DNA of 64,000 bases from assembly GCA_963931925.1 (NCBI GenBank), contig OZ007569.1, positions 70,432,920 to 70,496,919 of the forward strand, in the 5' to 3' direction. The position numbers were made by a program, and so were the translations under genes. The first letter of the stretch is position 1. Every line of letters begins with the position of its first letter. This DNA comes from Onchidella celtica. Lineage: Eukaryota > Mollusca > Gastropoda > Systellommatophora > Onchidiidae. The notes beneath the pieces were generated by a model. That model was given only the letters and a program-made list of their open reading frames with translations. It made no database searches and was not told the DNA's origin. Of the stretch, positions 9,955 through 33,577 are shown one piece after another.

Positions 9955-10215
9955 CAATGCCTTTGCAAGAACCGTAACAAACAAAAAAAATATTTTTGTC
10001 TCCCTTGTAAGAGTCGGATGAAGTTTGATGACTAAAACAAATAAAATGAGATGCTTGTTTTATATTTGTACCCCTCGAAAAAGAAAGATTGAATGTAATA
10101 TACAATGTAATTATAATAATGTACGCTCCCTTGATTTGAAAACTGAGAATTTTCAATGCCGTGACTCAATACATTATCAATATCATTTTGTGAGCTGTTA
10201 AAGTTGGCGAATTGT
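9955..10215 (+). repeat. Partial copy (A) of the TAGGTAGTCC TIR element family
   Basis: Shares a roughly 170-base block with the copies at 12394-13462 and 14601-16354, including TTTGTCTCCCTTGT, GAAGTTTGATGACTAAA and TTTGTACCCCTCGAAAAA. Both ends are missing. Confidence 0.75.
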
Positions 10216-10255
10216 TGGCGAATAAACCTGGGCTTTAAAAAAAAATTAACAAAAT

Positions 10256-11180
10256 GCTTATTCGCAGACCTCCAGCTTATCGCGGTCTGTGGCAGAGCAA
10301 TACTACACTGACTAGTAGCATTCTGCGGTTATCGGTCGGAGGTTATGGGTTCAATCCTTGTTGGGTTCAATCCCGTGTCGGAGCTTATTTTTTTTTAAAA
10401 CCCAGTAGGCCCTACTGCAGATTATTAGGAATCATTTTTTCCCTAAGGATTTTGCAAAAGTGATGTCGTGGGGAAACCGATCATTACTAGTGTGCACTAG
10501 ATTATTTCTTTTAGGCCCATTCCTGTTCATTCAACGGGGCAGTTTCTAATTGGAAATAAAAAAAAATGTAAGCTTAAAACAAATTTTAAACAAGTACGGT
10601 AAATGATTTCTTTTAGTCTGTGTGAACTGAAATTTTCATCTGTCTATGGTAACTGAGATCTGTCCTGTATTTACTGAAAATGTACGTATTTTTTGGGTCT
10701 TCTGATTCAGCTATTTCAGTATTTGTCATGCTTTATTATTTTTTTTTGTTTTATTACTTTTTTGTTTGCATGGAAGACATTTTTTTATTAGCTCTGTCTG
10801 ATTTTCTCTGTGATTTCACATCTGATAAAAAAAGCAACGATGATCAGTGGGAGAATTGGGGAGGGGGACAGAAAAAAAGTAACAAACAAAAAAAAAAGCC
10901 CTTTTTACCCCCTCGGCAGGCTAGTTTAGGTTACTTATTAGCATGCCACCGCGGAACCTGAGGAATACAACAGTGCAAGGTCTCTCTTGATCTAATGCTA
11001 CCGAGGACACGACAACCGATTTATAGGCCTAAAAGAAAAAAAAAGACAACCTGGTGCATCATTACTACAAACACCATGCGTTACTCCGAATTGAGCCCGA
11101 GTGAAGAGCCTAATTCAGTGGTCTAAAGGAGCTCTTCCTAAATAAAAATTACAAAACCAAAAATCCGTCTGCGAATAAGC
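10256..11180. mobile_element. Possible inverted-repeat element with a tRNA-like head
   Basis: GCTTATTCGCAGAC (10256-10269) recurs in inverted form at 11167-11180, an exact 14-base match. Inside the left end, GTGGCAGAGCAATAC resembles a pol III A box, and GGTTCAATCC near 10350 matches the tRNA B-box consensus and is repeated about 20 bases on. Either a tRNA-derived SINE or a TIR element is possible; the pairing may also be coincidence. No gene is visible in the interior. Confidence 0.3.
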
Positions 11181-11509
11181 GATTTGAGCGTGGCCAAATT
11201 ATACTTAGCCGAAACAGTGCAGTTATTTACACATAATTGCACACAAAAAATTCACATGTAATGTGGCTTTTTCAATTTCTCTGAACAAGAGAAGAGTTTA
11301 ACAACATGTTGTAGGGATATATGCACTTGGTTAATTAAAAATAAATTTTAATTTGTGAACACTGCCTAGATCTACATAAAAATTAAAATCAAGAAAGCAT
11401 GCGCAAGTCGCAAGCAGCAGCTCTACTTGCGGTTTCAGGTTCACTCACAGATTGCAAGTAGAACTTTGGCCCACGCATTTGAGTAGTCGTCGGTCTCCAC
11501 CATCACGCA
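11181..11509 (+). promoter_or_regulatory. Upstream region of the PTGR2-like gene
   Basis: The 330 bases before the first ATG should contain the promoter and 5' UTR. CAAGCAGCAGCTCTACTTGC (11411-11430) and CAAGTAGAACTT are locally repetitive. No TATA box is evident. Confidence 0.35.
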
Positions 11510-23437
<11,928 letters not shown>

Positions 23438-24698
23438 CTATCCAGTGACGGATGAGAACTGATAGAATTCAACAACAAATTCAGAGAGTGCCAAATGTTG
23501 TCATGGGTGCATTTTTGTGGCAGTTTGGAGCTATTGTCTCAAATGGGGGGGGGGGGGGGGGGGGGGGTTGGAGAATGGAAATAAGATGAAGCTGGAGAAT
23601 GCAGAAAATGTATAATGATGAACATGGAATGAAAGTGCTACATTAATGTCTTCATTTTAGTAGCTTTTCATCATGTCTGTACAATAAGAACAGAATGGAG
23701 AGAAGGGATATCTTCCCGGTGATGTCAGAGACCAGAGGTAGGTGTGGCGTGCATTGAACAAGAATGAAAATCGTTATCACAACACAATTCTTCACCAAAT
23801 GTAAAGGATTCTGTGGACCAAGTTTGAAAATTCGTTGTTGGGAGACCTTGCATGCAGTACAATTGATCCAGGTTAAAAGATCTTAGGAAAATTCACATGT
23901 TAACGTGGCATCAGCTTTTCTGTGAAACTTGAAATTAATCATAATCTAGAAGTTTGATAGTTGTGTTTTTTTATATAGCATGGTAGAGAAAGAAATAGGA
24001 AAACATTAAATCATGATTTAAATTTAAAAAATACCATCAAAGGCTAAAATTCTATATCATGAAATCAGTAATCTCAAAACTGACAAATTTCAAGATATAC
24101 TGGAACCTGCTTAAAACAAAAGCAGATGACAAGCAATTTCTATTTATCCGAAAGATTACTGTGTTTTTTGTCCCGCTGTAATCCTTCAATATTCCTTTCA
24201 AGTTTACACCTCTTTACAAGTAAAGAAGATCGAGGGTGCTGTCTCGAAAGCACAGTGCCTTTGATGTGAAATAAAACAGTCCCGCCTTGTTAATTTCATA
24301 CACTACCATACAGGGCTACTTGATGGGATTGTAGGGAGGGGAGACAATATAGTGTCTTTGAACTGGCCCATGAGGACCCAGACAGCACCTTTTTTTGTTT
24401 TTGGTCCTCTCATCATGCTGTGGGTCATCACAAATGTGTCATGGGTGTTGCATCAACTACAATACATTCATGTTGCCTCGTCTAGCAACTCAAGATACAT
24501 TATAGTTGATACAAACACCCACAGATTTTGTGTACATTTTGTACATAATGGCGCATCTCATTCACATACACATGAGCAAACACACACATATACACAATAT
24601 GAAGTTTGATTTTTGGATACACAACATCAAGGAGAGTTATAAAGTAAAATTACCAGGATGTCTTATCACTTCTCTTTGAGAGACTAAAAATCTTGATT
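23438..24698. other. PTGR2 3' UTR and downstream spacer
   Basis: A run of 23 G at 23545-23567. A possible poly(A) signal AATAAA lies at 24270-24275, with none closer that is clearly canonical. No other gene is seen. Confidence 0.45.
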
Positions 24699-25811
24699 TT
24701 AACCCTCGTCCCACGCTGAGTGAACTCTTCCACGTAACGCCCCGTGCAGGGATAGCCAGCGGCCAGTCAGCCGAGCGTTCACGTGTTGCCGATAACCTCG
24801 GTGGTCGGGTCAGTCGGTCCTTTTGAACATGTGTATCGTGTTTACTTTAGGACGCAATAACAACATTAATGGTGGATAGATCGTAAGGCACCCCTATGAC
24901 ATTTGGATAAAGTACTTGTGATGATATGCAGTAAGTTCTATTGTTAAATGGAAGGCCCCAAGTAAAGAATTTTCTGCATTTACATGCCGTTTAACATACG
25001 TTTTATCATTTTCCCAAGACCTCTGCGCTTTTTCTGTCCTTAAGTCAGGCCATTCAGTTGAACAAATTATTTTTTTAAGCCAGGCACTTAATTTACTAAC
25101 CACATGTATCATGGCATTGCCTTCTCCCTCCTCTACTCTGTAGAGCTTCCGCGTACTATGTTGTTAGTTTTAGCGAGAGATGTGATATCCAATTCCATAC
25201 TTGTACTGAAAAGTGGTTTAATCAAAGCAACACAATATCTCTCTAATTACCACATCAAATACAGACAACGACCAACAACAAAGTCGGTCATTTTCTCCCA
25301 GTTTCCCCTGATTTTTCCCCTACAGACAGACGCCCTCATGCAGCATGCCCTAGTATTACATCAGAATTCATAATTACAGACATAGAACGGTGTCTCAAAT
25401 ACACAGATGGCCCCTTTCTTCTCATTTCACATGTAGACGACAACCAGCATCAAAGTAAAAGTTTCCCAAAGATTTCCCCCAGTTCGAACTTCAGACGGTC
25501 AGTACTATTACATGAGTACGACGAATAGTTACCAATATTTGCATTGTAATAAATGTAATCGGACGATACCATTCTGTTAGATATAGTACTGGTGAGTGGA
25601 TAGATAAACACGTGAAAATAGTGTGGAAAAAAAATGTGGAAAAAACGATAGTCGCGGGCAACAAAACATGAGGAGCAGTACTGCTATACAATATATTGGC
25701 CTCCCGCTGGACCTGGTTTGCTGTATGTAGGCCACAATATTGGCCTCGCGTGTTGCGCGGGGAGGTCACTATATTGGCTAATATAGTGGCCTTCCGCAGG
25801 ACGAGGGTTAT
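24699..25811. mobile_element. piggyBac-like non-autonomous element (about 1.1 kb)
   Basis: Starts CCCTCGTCC (24703) and ends GGACGAGGG (25807), a perfect 9-base inverted pair, with TTAA on the left and TTAT on the right. GC-rich ends with AT-rich interior, like the two shorter piggyBac-like MITEs, but with a different sequence. No transposase frame. Confidence 0.75.
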
Positions 25812-28800
25812 GACAATTATTTTTTTATCCAAAATACTGTTAATATGAAATATAATTATTGGTCCCCTGAATTTCGGTTTAAGCAGGTTCCACTGTATTA
25901 TTTAAGTGTGTTCAGAAAAGCTCCATTAGCTCCAACACTACCTTACCTGCTTCACTAGTGCACCTTCTTTCTGCCCAAGCAAAAGGGCACTTCTCCAGTT
26001 TTGAAATTATGTACTTTTTAAGAAATGAATACTTAGAAGATAATTTTTTTAAGGTTTCCTGTTTGTTTTCACATCTTTGTCTCTATTATCATTCTGTAAT
26101 CCATAAATCTGTAATCATTTGAAGTTCCTATTTCATCCCTTACCCCCCAAAAAATTGGAAAAGTGCTTGAAAGTGGCATGCTTATGTACACAGGCTTTGA
26201 AAATTTGTTACAGGAAGCAGAAAGCCAACAGAATTTTTTTCTGTTTTCGCAAGGAAGAAAATCAAATCTGTCATCACTTACATTGCGTTATTTCTGGTAT
26301 TGAAAAGCCTAGCTGCCAGGAATGCTTAAAATCACAATGTTGAACTTGGCGACCCAAAGCACACCACAGCACATTAGGCAGGACCCCACCTGCAGTTTTG
26401 GTGGCACAGCGCATGTATGGCTGTGTTTGGTTAAGCAAAAAGATAAAAAATTAAGACTTGGAAAAATGAAAGGAAGTAGGCAGAAATCCGATTGAGAATA
26501 TATAGAATACAGAGCAAAAGTTTATTTTTTTCAGCTAATTTTTGTGTAAGTACAGATGCCTGCCACTTATTACTTTCATTTTCAGTTTCGTTGAATATTC
26601 TTATGAACTGTATTAGCAACATAATATCGCAGTAGTTTTCACAAATGTATTCAGTACTTTATTGCTGTTGGTCATTGACGAGGAACTTTTTAAAAACTTT
26701 GGCTTTTCATACATGCATAGGAAATTGACAGTTTCAAAAATGTATTAAATCAAAACTTTATAAGATACTTACTACACTCATCATGCACAGTTCTGTAGAG
26801 AAACTATTGACATTTATTCCAGAATTTGCAGATGTTCAATGTATTTACCCCTAGTCATACAGCATTTTGCATCGCTCATTGACACAATTTTGAAGAAACC
26901 GTACAACCTGCACCAACCACCATCTTGGCACGTTGCCAAATGCACGACTTTGTTCAGGCGATAATGGCTAGAACTTCAATAGTTCCTTTACACTTTACTA
27001 TCATGTATGGCGAGTGTCAGTATCTTATACAGTTATGGTTCAATATATTTTTAAAACTTTTGTAGTAACTCTTTATTGTTCAAAATGATTGTCAGCGGTG
27101 AGCAGACATAACTCTTGAAAAGGCATGGAGCCCAAGCAAAATTTTGATCTAATGGGAAATGACAAATCAAATGGCATGACATGTTGTGTGGGAAGTGAAA
27201 TAGTCTCAGGATTATTAGTGATGACTTGGTCATTGGTGCTTTTTACAATCAAATTCCTTGCATTAATGTCAATGGCAGCTGATGTTTACCGTGGGTGCTA
27301 CTGCTATTGCCTGTAACATACCGGTAAGTTATACTCCATAAATGATTGCACTGAGATTTTCTTGTCATCAGAAAAGCTCTTATATGTGACCTTTCACACA
27401 CAAACAATTTAAAAGTTGCATTTTTATAATTTTGAGTTATAAGATATATATTTTAAGAAATTGGAAGCATTTCTCTTTATTACGGTAAGAACAAAAAATT
27501 GACAGGATGATTAGTCCTTGAGCTCTTAACCATCAAAGAAGATGGGTCATTGTGATGTTATGCCAAGAAAATGGGTTTCAGAGTCAGAGAAGCGATAAAA
27601 ATGTTTCCAAAATCGTGATTACCCATGAATTAAGATTGGAAACTTGCAAAGAAGATAGAAAAATGGTAAGCTTTCATTCAACATTCACTTACATCTCAAC
27701 ACTGATAAATGTGACCTTTTGCTCCTTTTGGTCAGCATCTCTGTTCCAGTCGGTGTAACTTTTATTTTGACTGTATATGACAGGTCACATAAATAGATCA
27801 TTATCAAAGTGCCTTCAAAAGAGTTTTTTTTTAAATCTATCATTTAGAAAACATTAATTTCTGTAGACCAACTTCAAAAATTCAGGGGAATATTTTAAAC
27901 TGTGTCTAACCAAGTTTAATATGATTATAAAATCAAAGCTGCATGTAAGTCAAATGTGTGTTTTATTTGAATACATGGAGATCAGGAATTAATAATGTTT
28001 GTAGCATTTTACTACAACAATTTTACCACCTTGACTTTATGCATTTAGTGATAAACTGGTCATTTTCTTACTGTTTTATGTACTTTTAAGATATTTTTTT
28101 TCCACTGTGATTACTGATCTTGTACAAGATTCCACCTACTTGAGTAATTAGATGTTTTAACTTGAATTTATAATATTTTTTATTAACTTTTTGTGTTGTC
28201 TTGTCTTTGCATTTACTGACCAAAAATCATTGATTAAGGCCATGTATAAATTTGTGACTGTTTGCTATTTGGAATCCTATTATATTTATATGCTTTTTTA
28301 TTATCTCTTAGATTCCATTCATCGTTGAAAACCAAAAAAAAAAAATAATTAAAAAATCAATATAATTCTGTTGATAGATCTATCTGCATGTTTTTTGTCT
28401 TTTTTAGTTTTGGTTTGCTTTGAATAATCAGGTCCATGTATAATGATGTCATAGAAAGGTTGACAGCTTGCCAGTGACATGTGCAAGCATTTTCTTCTCA
28501 GGGAAACATGGTGGACAATCGGATATCATTTGATAATACATGTACATTTAGTCAGGCCCTGTGTCAATACATGACAAGTGTAACTATTCAAATATAAACA
28601 GTTAGTTCAAAGCATGGTTTTGAGTGGGTGGACAGGTCCACACAAGGCCCACAATCAGTAAGGATTCAGTACGAGGCCTTCACTCATGATAACTTACCAT
28701 CCATAAAAGAAACCAAACACATTTTCTCAGTAAACTTGAAAGGCTTTTGGCAAAGCACTGTAAACTGTTGGATGACAACAAAATAAATCCTTTCAACCTG

Positions 28801-28847
28801 TGGTGACAAAAACACAGGATGGTGAGACAAACCATTCCTTTTCTTAA
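25812..28847. other. 3-kb AT-rich intergenic region
   Basis: No gene, RNA gene or clear repeat recognised. Frames of 60-75 codons are scattered and lack features. Confidence 0.5.
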
Positions 28848-29734
28848 TATGGTCTTTCAAAAATGACTTGATACATTTTAAAAGTGCGTAACTTTAAAAA
28901 ACTACATCACCCATTATGCTGAAATTTTCACACTGTGTTGAGAACACTAAGACCATTTTTGAAATTTTACTCACTTCCGCATAGGGTCCTTTGGTTGCTT
29001 GGGACCTACTGGGTCACGTGATTTTGATTTTTCCATTCTCTTGGTCTTAAAATTTGATTAATTAAAAAAGCAAAAACAGGTGGAAAGGTTGACTCAGCTT
29101 CTTTAATTTGCCGGGTTTAAATCGGTGCTTTTCATTACAATAAAAATGCCGCAACTAAGCCTAGATAAAAGAAATCATATTATTGAGATGCTTAATGCAG
29201 GGTCCCCTATTGTTGTTGTAGACAGGAGATTTAACATCAGTGGACAGATGATAAACGATACAAGAAACCGTCTGGCAGCAACTCTGACTGTAAAAGAACG
29301 CCTAAGTCCAGGCAGACCAAGAGTGACAACCTGCTGACATTTCCTAGCATTCGACATTATTTTAAGAAGATGCTTCAAAACAGCTCAAAAGGCAACAGAT
29401 GAATTAAATGTAATGGCAAATGATTGACCATTGTCAGTTAAACACGGTTGCAATTACAAGACTGATCCAATCTATTCGTCGCCGGTACCAGTCTGTCATC
29501 ATCAATGCAAGAGGCGGACACTCTAGTTACTAGACTTGTGACTTTTGATAATGACCCACTGCTAATTGTGAGCACCATTATAAATTAACGTACATCCAAT
29601 CTCTTGATTCATTGTGTTAATTCTTTTTCATATTGAATAATCTAGCATCTCTGAAATTTTGATATTGATCCGATCTATAATTACCGAGATTTCAGTAAAA
29701 AACACGGGTGTCAAGTTATTTTTAAAAGACTGTA
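28848..29734. mobile_element. Deleted Tc1/mariner element
   Basis: TA flanks at 28848-28849 and 29733-29734. Left end TGGTCTTTCAAAAATGACTTGATAC and the inverted right end CAGTCTTTTAAAAATAACTTGACAC are about 80% alike. At about 880 bases it is half the usual 1.6 kb, and the catalytic part of the transposase is gone. Confidence 0.7.
29125..29540 (+). pseudogene. Tc1/mariner transposase, N-terminal remnant
   Basis: An ATG at 29146 (or 29125) opens MPQLSLDKRNHIIEML, followed by NISGQMIND and RLSPGRPRVTT. This is the helix-turn-helix DNA-binding start of Tc1-type transposases with the typical GRPRVTT linker. The frame stops at 29335 and is followed by broken pieces. No DDE catalytic domain is visible. 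Confidence 0.65.
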
Positions 29735-30229
29735 TAATGTCAGCATGTAGGGCTTTAGTTTAGTATTCTTCATTCAGTTAGGAATGAGGTTTGCATTTCT
29801 TGACACCTTTTGTAAATTATGTGCAGAGGGCAGTGGATGGAATTTGGTGGGTTGATTGGTCTCAGTATCCAGTGCCTTGGGATTTACCCTTCAGCTCATT
29901 CTTCTATAACCATGTCTGATAAATCTTTTACTGATCTGGTCTTGACATGATTTAATATTCTTTCTTTCTGTATTTGTAAAACTACTGCTTTTGATTTGGG
30001 ATTTTTTTTTTTTAACCTTTAACCTTTTTAACCTATTTAGTGTTGCTTTTGTCTCGGTGTTTGCTGATGGCGTTTTGTAGCATTAACTTGTGCTGCTGCT
30101 GGTTCAATTCTGTGGTATGAAATGCAAACATTAGAGAAAAGGGGGCATTAGGAAAACTGCTGGAATGAACCAGTGTAAGATAACGTGAATGACTGAAGTA
30201 TATATATGAGTGTTTGTCCAAACAAACAA
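29735..30229. other. Spacer
   Basis: AT-rich, no feature recognised apart from a T-run at 30001-30013. Confidence 0.4.
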
Positions 30230-30231
30230 AA

Positions 30232-30582
30232 AAAAATAACAACAATCGAACAATAAAAGAGTTCGACAGGAAATGTATAGAATCGAAGCGAAACAGCTAA
30301 GTAATATAATTATTCTGTTTCGCTGCGATTCTATACATTTCCTGTTTAAATCTTTTATTGTTCGATTGTTGTTTTTTGTTGTTTTTTTCACTTGACAAAG
30401 GCGAAAGCCGAAAATTTTGTGTATTTTCTGTCTTCTCTTTAATTTGCTTTGTATCATTTGGGTCTTATTTTTCACGGAGTTTTTTTTACTACATACAACT
30501 TTTTCTTTTTGCCCAATTTTGACATTCCTTGTAGCCCTGCTGTGACCCCACAGTTTTTCTGTGGTTTTTATATTTTGTCAGT
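30232..30582 (+). mobile_element. Fold-back retroposon, copy 2
   Basis: Two inverted arms of about 55-58 bases (30239-30296 and 30318-30374) around a loop of about 20 bases. Then an unrelated 110 bases, then the conserved 3' module at 30487-30582 (CATACAACTTTTTCTTTTTG, then CCACAG-TTTTT-CTGTGG at 30548-30564 and GTTTTTATA). The 3' module matches copy 1 closely while the inverted arms are different. Confidence 0.65.
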
Positions 30583-32117
30583 TTTCTACAAAAGCAGGTA
30601 TGTTTGCTTTGCAAAGCAGGATGTCTTGACAGTCCTTGTGGAGAAAGGCATGGCTCTGCCCTGGGCAGTTTGTTCCCATGTCTCAGAGGAAATAACTGCA
30701 GTAGACCAGACTTTGTGATCATTCTTTATTTTCCCAGCGTCAATAGTTGTATCAGACTTTTAACACTAACAGTTGTTTGACAAGATCCTTCTTGCAATAG
30801 ACAACTCAGGGGTCACAAGGAACAAGGAAGTGACTTAAAAACCATTGTGGAGCAAGAGAGTGCTAAAATAGTGTAATAAATGTAAAATAAAGTTGGATAC
30901 ATGTCCATTTTTTAAAATATAAATTTATGGTAATGGCATGCACCTCACATAACTGTTTTGCCTTCTTAACCAAAGGTAGAGATGGAACGATTGAGGTATT
31001 ACATGGGAGGAGAGAAGAGATCTAAAGAAAACTGCAAAAGGAAAGAGAGATGTGAGGAAGAAATACAAAATTGAAATAGTGATCAGAAAATTAGTTTGTG
31101 CCACAGCAGCATCTTTTTTTTTTATTATTCTATAAGCAGATGGAATTTACAGTTTGTAGCGTTGTTGATGCCAAAGGAAGGCACCAGTTACATAAAGAGT
31201 GACTCTTTCAATATTTACATGGCTGAGGAAAGTTGTGCCATTTATTGATTTAATGTTAATTTTATTGGTACTTACACATGCAGTGTATACTAGGCCACAT
31301 AGATCTGGCAACAAACTTTTTAAGGGCTGTAATGTTTGAACCACTGGAGATAACTGAATGAAACAAAAAGCCTTGTCATCTTTAATTCAAGTTCTATTGA
31401 CCTCATAAATGAACTAGATGTAAATGAACATTTCAGGCAAGAAAGAAACGTCAGACCACTTGACCTGACAGGCTGACAAGTGCTGTTTTTCAAGATACTA
31501 CATGTATTATTTTTATTGTACATATTATGGAACATGTCTTTTCAAAAGGCTATATGAGTCTTTGTTTGAGCATCTTAACCTAATAAATTCATCTCAAAAT
31601 GATTTAGTGCAAAATGATCTGGTAGTGATTTTTCTTCTCTTTTCGCACAAAGCAGTTTCGACTTTCAAGTTCTGAACCTTGTTGTTTGGTTGTCATTAGA
31701 CAAATGAAAGATTTTTTATTTCTTGGGAACAATCTTCGTTTATTTAATTTTTTTTTATAGAATTTTTGAATTACATGTATCTACATGTAATTCGTTCAAA
31801 AGTTGCAGCTGTTTAAAGTTAGTTGCAAGACTTGTGCATCTTAGTACATGTATATTTGTGTTATAATGTTGTAAACGAGAGGAAAGGATGGAGTTTACCA
31901 TAATCTCAAATTGCTGCAGTTTTCAATTTTATTTGTCAATGAGGCGTGATAAGATGGAAAGTGGGTTTCCTGCACAACCTTGAAGTTCCAAGGATCCCCG
32001 AAAAATCCCTGAAATTTATATTTGGAGAAAAAGGCCTGGAAAAAGTGGATTTGCGCTGGAATAACCCCGGCATTCTCTTTGGGTTTGAAACAAAACTTTT
32101 AAAAAGGGGAGGGGTGG
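30583..32117. other. Intergenic spacer
   Basis: AT-rich, no gene recognised. An inverted ACATGTAT/ATACATGT-type pair around 31775-31790 is short. Confidence 0.4.
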
Positions 32118-32295
32118 TCCAGGGCCGTCTAAACATCAGTATGGGCCTCTGGGCAAATCAATAGGCCATGGCCTGCCTTCTACGCAACTACATCATACAT
32201 GTACTCAGAAATGTGTATGCCTGGGGACCCCTAAACCCGTTGGCTTCTAGCTCGGGCAACTTCCCAGTGTGCCCGTGCTTTAAGACGGCTCTGGA
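32118..32295. mobile_element. Small TIR element (about 178 bp)
   Basis: TCCAGGGCCGTCT at 32118-32130 is inverted at 32283-32295 (AGACGGCTCTGGA) with one mismatch. Internal GGGCCTCTGGGCA and TGCCCGTGCTTTAA also pair loosely. Likely a MITE; superfamily unknown. Confidence 0.5.
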
Positions 32296-32390
32296 GAGAT
32301 CTGAATGTGCTGTCACTCGTGTACTGCCACACACTGGCAAACTGCCCTTACACAGTTGTACGAATAATATTATCTTGTGCGTGACATCGC

Positions 32391-32616
32391 CTACTTAATT
32401 TTATTATAATCACCACAGAAAAACTGTGGGATCGCGGCAAGTCATAAAGCAAAGACAAAAAGTGTCAAAAAGAAAGAGTTGTATGTAGCAAAGCCTCGCG
32501 TAGGAAATAATACTTAAACGGTACAATAAAACGTATCGTTTGGGTTTATTTCTTAGGCGAGACGTTGCTACATATAACTTTTTCTTTCTCCCACTTTTTG
32601 TCATCCCTTACTTAAG
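32391..32616 (-). mobile_element. Fold-back retroposon, copy 3 (reversed)
   Basis: On the minus strand it ends in CCACAG-TTTTT-CTGTGG (32413-32429). Upstream are AGAAAGAGTTGTATGTAGCA (32480-32499) and its inverted mate at 32569-32588. A short direct repeat TACTTAA on both sides may be a decayed target duplication. Confidence 0.65.
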
Positions 32617-33540
32617 CAGCTCTGGAATTAAACACTTCAGCCAAAGGAAAATATTCTTATTCCCAAAGTGGTGCAGGAGCCTTGTTGGGGAAATATTTGA
32701 GAATCGTCGTTGCTTGCTTTCAGTCCATAATAAATGTTATTGTGCTTATGGTTATTGACTGCTGGTCTAATTAATAAAGAACTATTTTTACGTTCTAAAC
32801 ACAAAGAGTTTTTTGTTTTTTTTCTGTTTGTTTCAAGCGAGCTCCAGGTACAGCAGACAGTCTTACATTTCTCCACAGAACTGTCATCAATTTCTTATCA
32901 CTGAACAAAAGTTGAAATATGGGCAGGAAATGGAGTTGGGGGTTAAGATCACCCCCCCCCCCCTTTTTTTTTAAAGACCCTATAAGTATTAGTAAGAAAA
33001 ACTCTGATAGTACACATACACTCCTCTTTGGTACACTTTGAGCCTTGGTTGGTAACGTCAGAGATAACGAAATGACACCTCAGCTGTTTACTAGGACACT
33101 GAGTTTGCAAGTCAGACTGGGAAAAGGAAAATGTTCAAGTTACTGACCTGGTGACGCATGATATAGGTAGTAGTGGTACATCCACCCTTGCTAACCAAAT
33201 GAAAAAAATGGCCTGCTAATGCCCAAAAGATTCGTTATCACAAACTTCTGAAACATGGCAAAGATTTATATACATGTATTAAAATGTTGTCAATCATGGA
33301 TATTTCCCAGCCAGCATTCATACGTCAATCTAGCGTAGATTTGTAGAGGATTTACGTCGGTTTGGTAGGATTATCGTAGGGCCGATTCCCTGCATCAAAC
33401 CGACGACGGGCTGATGTCTGAACTACCTGGGAGAACGGTGTCATTCTTTTGTGCAAATTTGAGGTCAGTTTTACGGGGTAGGATTTCCGTAAGTTTGCTG
33501 GCTGGCTTATTTTCTTGATTAAGTGACAATGTTGAAAATA
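32617..33540. other. Spacer
   Basis: C and T homopolymers at 32951-32972. Nothing else recognised. Confidence 0.4.
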
Positions 33541-33541
33541 A

Positions 33542-33577
33542 TCCCCCCCCCCCCCCAAAAGAAGGGGGGGGGGGGGA
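33542..33577. repeat. Poly-C / poly-G palindrome
   Basis: About 15 C, then AAAAGAA, then about 16 G: a near-perfect hairpin of C-G pairs. Also capable of G-quadruplex or i-motif. Confidence 0.85.

Noticed and set aside
10281-10375. A tRNA gene
   Set aside because: Only box-like motifs; no cloverleaf could be drawn, and the B box is duplicated.
26119-26343. 74-codon Cys-rich frame
   Set aside because: Cysteine spacing fits no zinc-finger pattern I know; isolated in AT-rich DNA.
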